DNA of 64,000 nucleotides from JASJAR01 sp038530285 (lineage in GTDB: Bacteria > Pseudomonadota > Alphaproteobacteria > Rhodobacterales > Rhodobacteraceae), in the NCBI GenBank assembly GCA_038530285.1, contig JBCBCY010000006.1, positions 1 to 64,000 on the forward strand, in the 5' to 3' direction. The position numbers were made by a program, and so were the translations under genes. Position 1 is the first letter of the stretch, and each line of letters opens with the position of its first letter. A model generated the notes under the pieces. It did no database searches. It was not told where the DNA came from and was given only the letters and a program-made list of their open reading frames with translations. Positions 63,176 through 64,000 of the stretch are shown here, one piece after another.

Positions 63176-63784
63176 TTGGACTGGGCCCATTTTTTTGCAT
63201 TCAATCTGGCTTTGCTGGCGGCCCTGATCTCGCCCGGCCCGGCCATGCTGGTCTGCATCCGGGCAAGCCTGCGGGGCGGGTTTCGCGAAGGTGCGTTGAC
63301 CGGACTGGGCTTGGCGACCGCGGCGGCCTGCTGGACGCTGGCAGCCCTTTTCGGTCTTGATGCAGTTTTCACCCTGTTTCCATGGGCTTACGGCGCGCTG
63401 AAAATAGCCGGTGCGGCCTATCTGATCTATATCGCCTGGACCACATGGCGCCATGCAGCAGACCCTTTGGGCGACGTCAGCGTCCCGGCCGGCCGCGCCA
63501 TACGGACGGGGCTTCTGGTGAACCTGTCAAACCCCAAATCCATGCTCTTTGCCGGGGCTGTTCTGGTGGTGATTTTCCCCGCCGACATGTCGACCCTGGC
63601 GCGGTTCGCCGTAGCCTTGAACCATGTCGCGATCGAGATCGTGGCCTACGGCGTGCTGGCCTATGCGATCGCGGCCACCGGCATCGCCAAGCCCCTCTTG
63701 GCCGCAAAAAAGGCGCTTGAGCGGGTCACTGCAGTGATCCTTGGCGGCCTTGGCCTGCGGTTGGTGTTGGAGCGGTCGCCGTGA
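63176..63784 (+). CDS. LysE-family exporter (copy 1)
   Basis: A 202-residue inner-membrane exporter of amino acids or related metabolites. Six hydrophobic segments, with the family core FNLALLAALISPGPAMLVCIR near the N-terminus, LKIAGAAYLIYIAWTTW, and NLSNPKSMLFAGAVLVV. The start is TTG at 63176 after GGGGGGAC. Its stop overlaps the next gene's GTG start by four bases (GTGA), so two exporters are produced together. Confidence 0.85.
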   Translation: MDWAHFFAFNLALLAALISPGPAMLVCIRASLRGGFREGALTGLGLATAAACWTLAALFGLDAVFTLFPWAYGALKIAGAAYLIYIAWTTWRHAADPLGDVSVPAGRAIRTGLLVNLSNPKSMLFAGAVLVVIFPADMSTLARFAVALNHVAIEIVAYGVLAYAIAATGIAKPLLAAKKALERVTAVILGGLGLRLVLERSP

Positions 63785-64000
63785 CGGTTGCGGTGTTTTT
63801 GACCATCGCGGTGGTGCATCTGCTGGCGGCCATTTCGCCGGGTCCGTCCTTTGTGGTGTCCGTGCGCACAGCCGCCGCCGAAGGATTTCGCCCCGCGCTT
63901 GGTCTTGCGATTGGCTTTGGGGTGGGGGCGGTGGTCTGGGCCACGGCGGCTCTGGCGGGTCTGGCCGTGTTGTTCCAGATCGTGCCGGCCCTGTTCACCG
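63781..64000 (+). CDS. LysE-family exporter (copy 2), truncated by the window end
   Basis: The first 73 codons are visible: GTG start, then a LysE N-terminus with AVVHLLAAISPGPSFVVSVR, RPALGLAIGFGVGAVVWAT and a third hydrophobic segment. It is translationally coupled to copy 1. The rest of the gene lies outside the window. Confidence 0.85.
   Translation, partial: MTVAVFLTIAVVHLLAAISPGPSFVVSVRTAAAEGFRPALGLAIGFGVGAVVWATAALAGLAVLFQIVPALFT

Overview
The window looks like chromosomal DNA of a GC-rich alphaproteobacterium, most likely of the family Rhodobacteraceae (Roseobacter group). This is inferred from the gene set: a class II B12-dependent ribonucleotide reductase, an Entner-Doudoroff edd-eda pair, the N-end-rule leucyltransferase Bpt, a zinc-finger-degenerate DksA, a TakP-like TRAP system, and several small or lipoprotein families I associate with Rhodobacterales (DUF2927, DUF2852, DUF192). 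I see no insertion sequence, prophage, integrase or CRISPR array. The region reads as dense core genome, with one tRNA gene.

Layout. 1-13 kb: a truncated lon protease gene behind a heat-shock-like promoter, two tandem paralogous membrane/SRPBCC proteins, an L-lactate dehydrogenase-like flavoenzyme with a 21-bp palindrome at its promoter, a surface-type lipoprotein, tgt with a methyltransferase, then sufT, an acetyltransferase, sufA, a TfoX-like gene and tpiA. 13-33 kb: a FAD monooxygenase, dksA, a MoxR ATPase, two paralogous divergently arranged MarR regulators (one with a flavoprotein/exported-protein operon, one with a small membrane protein), a PreA-like flavoenzyme, a Rieske-glutamate-synthase fusion, a fatty acid desaturase, cytochrome b561-YceI and YceI, clpS, a VWA protein, a DedA protein, an M48 protease, a PIN protein and an RlmI-type methyltransferase. 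33-45 kb: edd-eda behind a LacI-type operator, glnE, a YbaK-like deacylase, a DUF2852/RDD cluster, bpt with small enzymes, and an ATP-grasp protein. 45-64 kb: a complete TRAP transporter, a Sel1-repeat protein, ilvB-ilvN with a recognisable leader-peptide attenuator, an HTH regulator, nrdJ, tRNA-Pro(UGG), DUF192 and a two-domain cold-shock protein, pdxH, fabI and two tandem LysE exporters (the second cut by the window end).

How it fits together. Metabolic genes cover sugar-acid catabolism (edd, eda, tpiA), uptake and oxidation of organic acids (TRAP, lldD-like), branched-chain amino acids (ilvBN), fatty acids (fabI, desaturase), Fe-S assembly (sufT, sufA), nitrogen control (glnE), tRNA modification (tgt) and protein turnover (lon, clpS, bpt). 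ClpS and Bpt are two parts of one N-end-rule route. The best regulatory signals are: an ilv attenuator whose 15-residue leader carries Leu-Val-Val-Arg-Ile; identical GTTGA-N5-TCAAC palindromes exactly 19 bases clear of the start codon of both MarR genes; a lactate-dehydrogenase promoter/operator; a GTTAGCGCTAAC operator before edd; and a two-copy intergenic repeat downstream of genes. No clear new defence or biosynthetic system is visible. The least explained coding units are the MarR-linked three-gene operon at 15.6-18.8 kb and the ATP-grasp protein at 43.5 kb.
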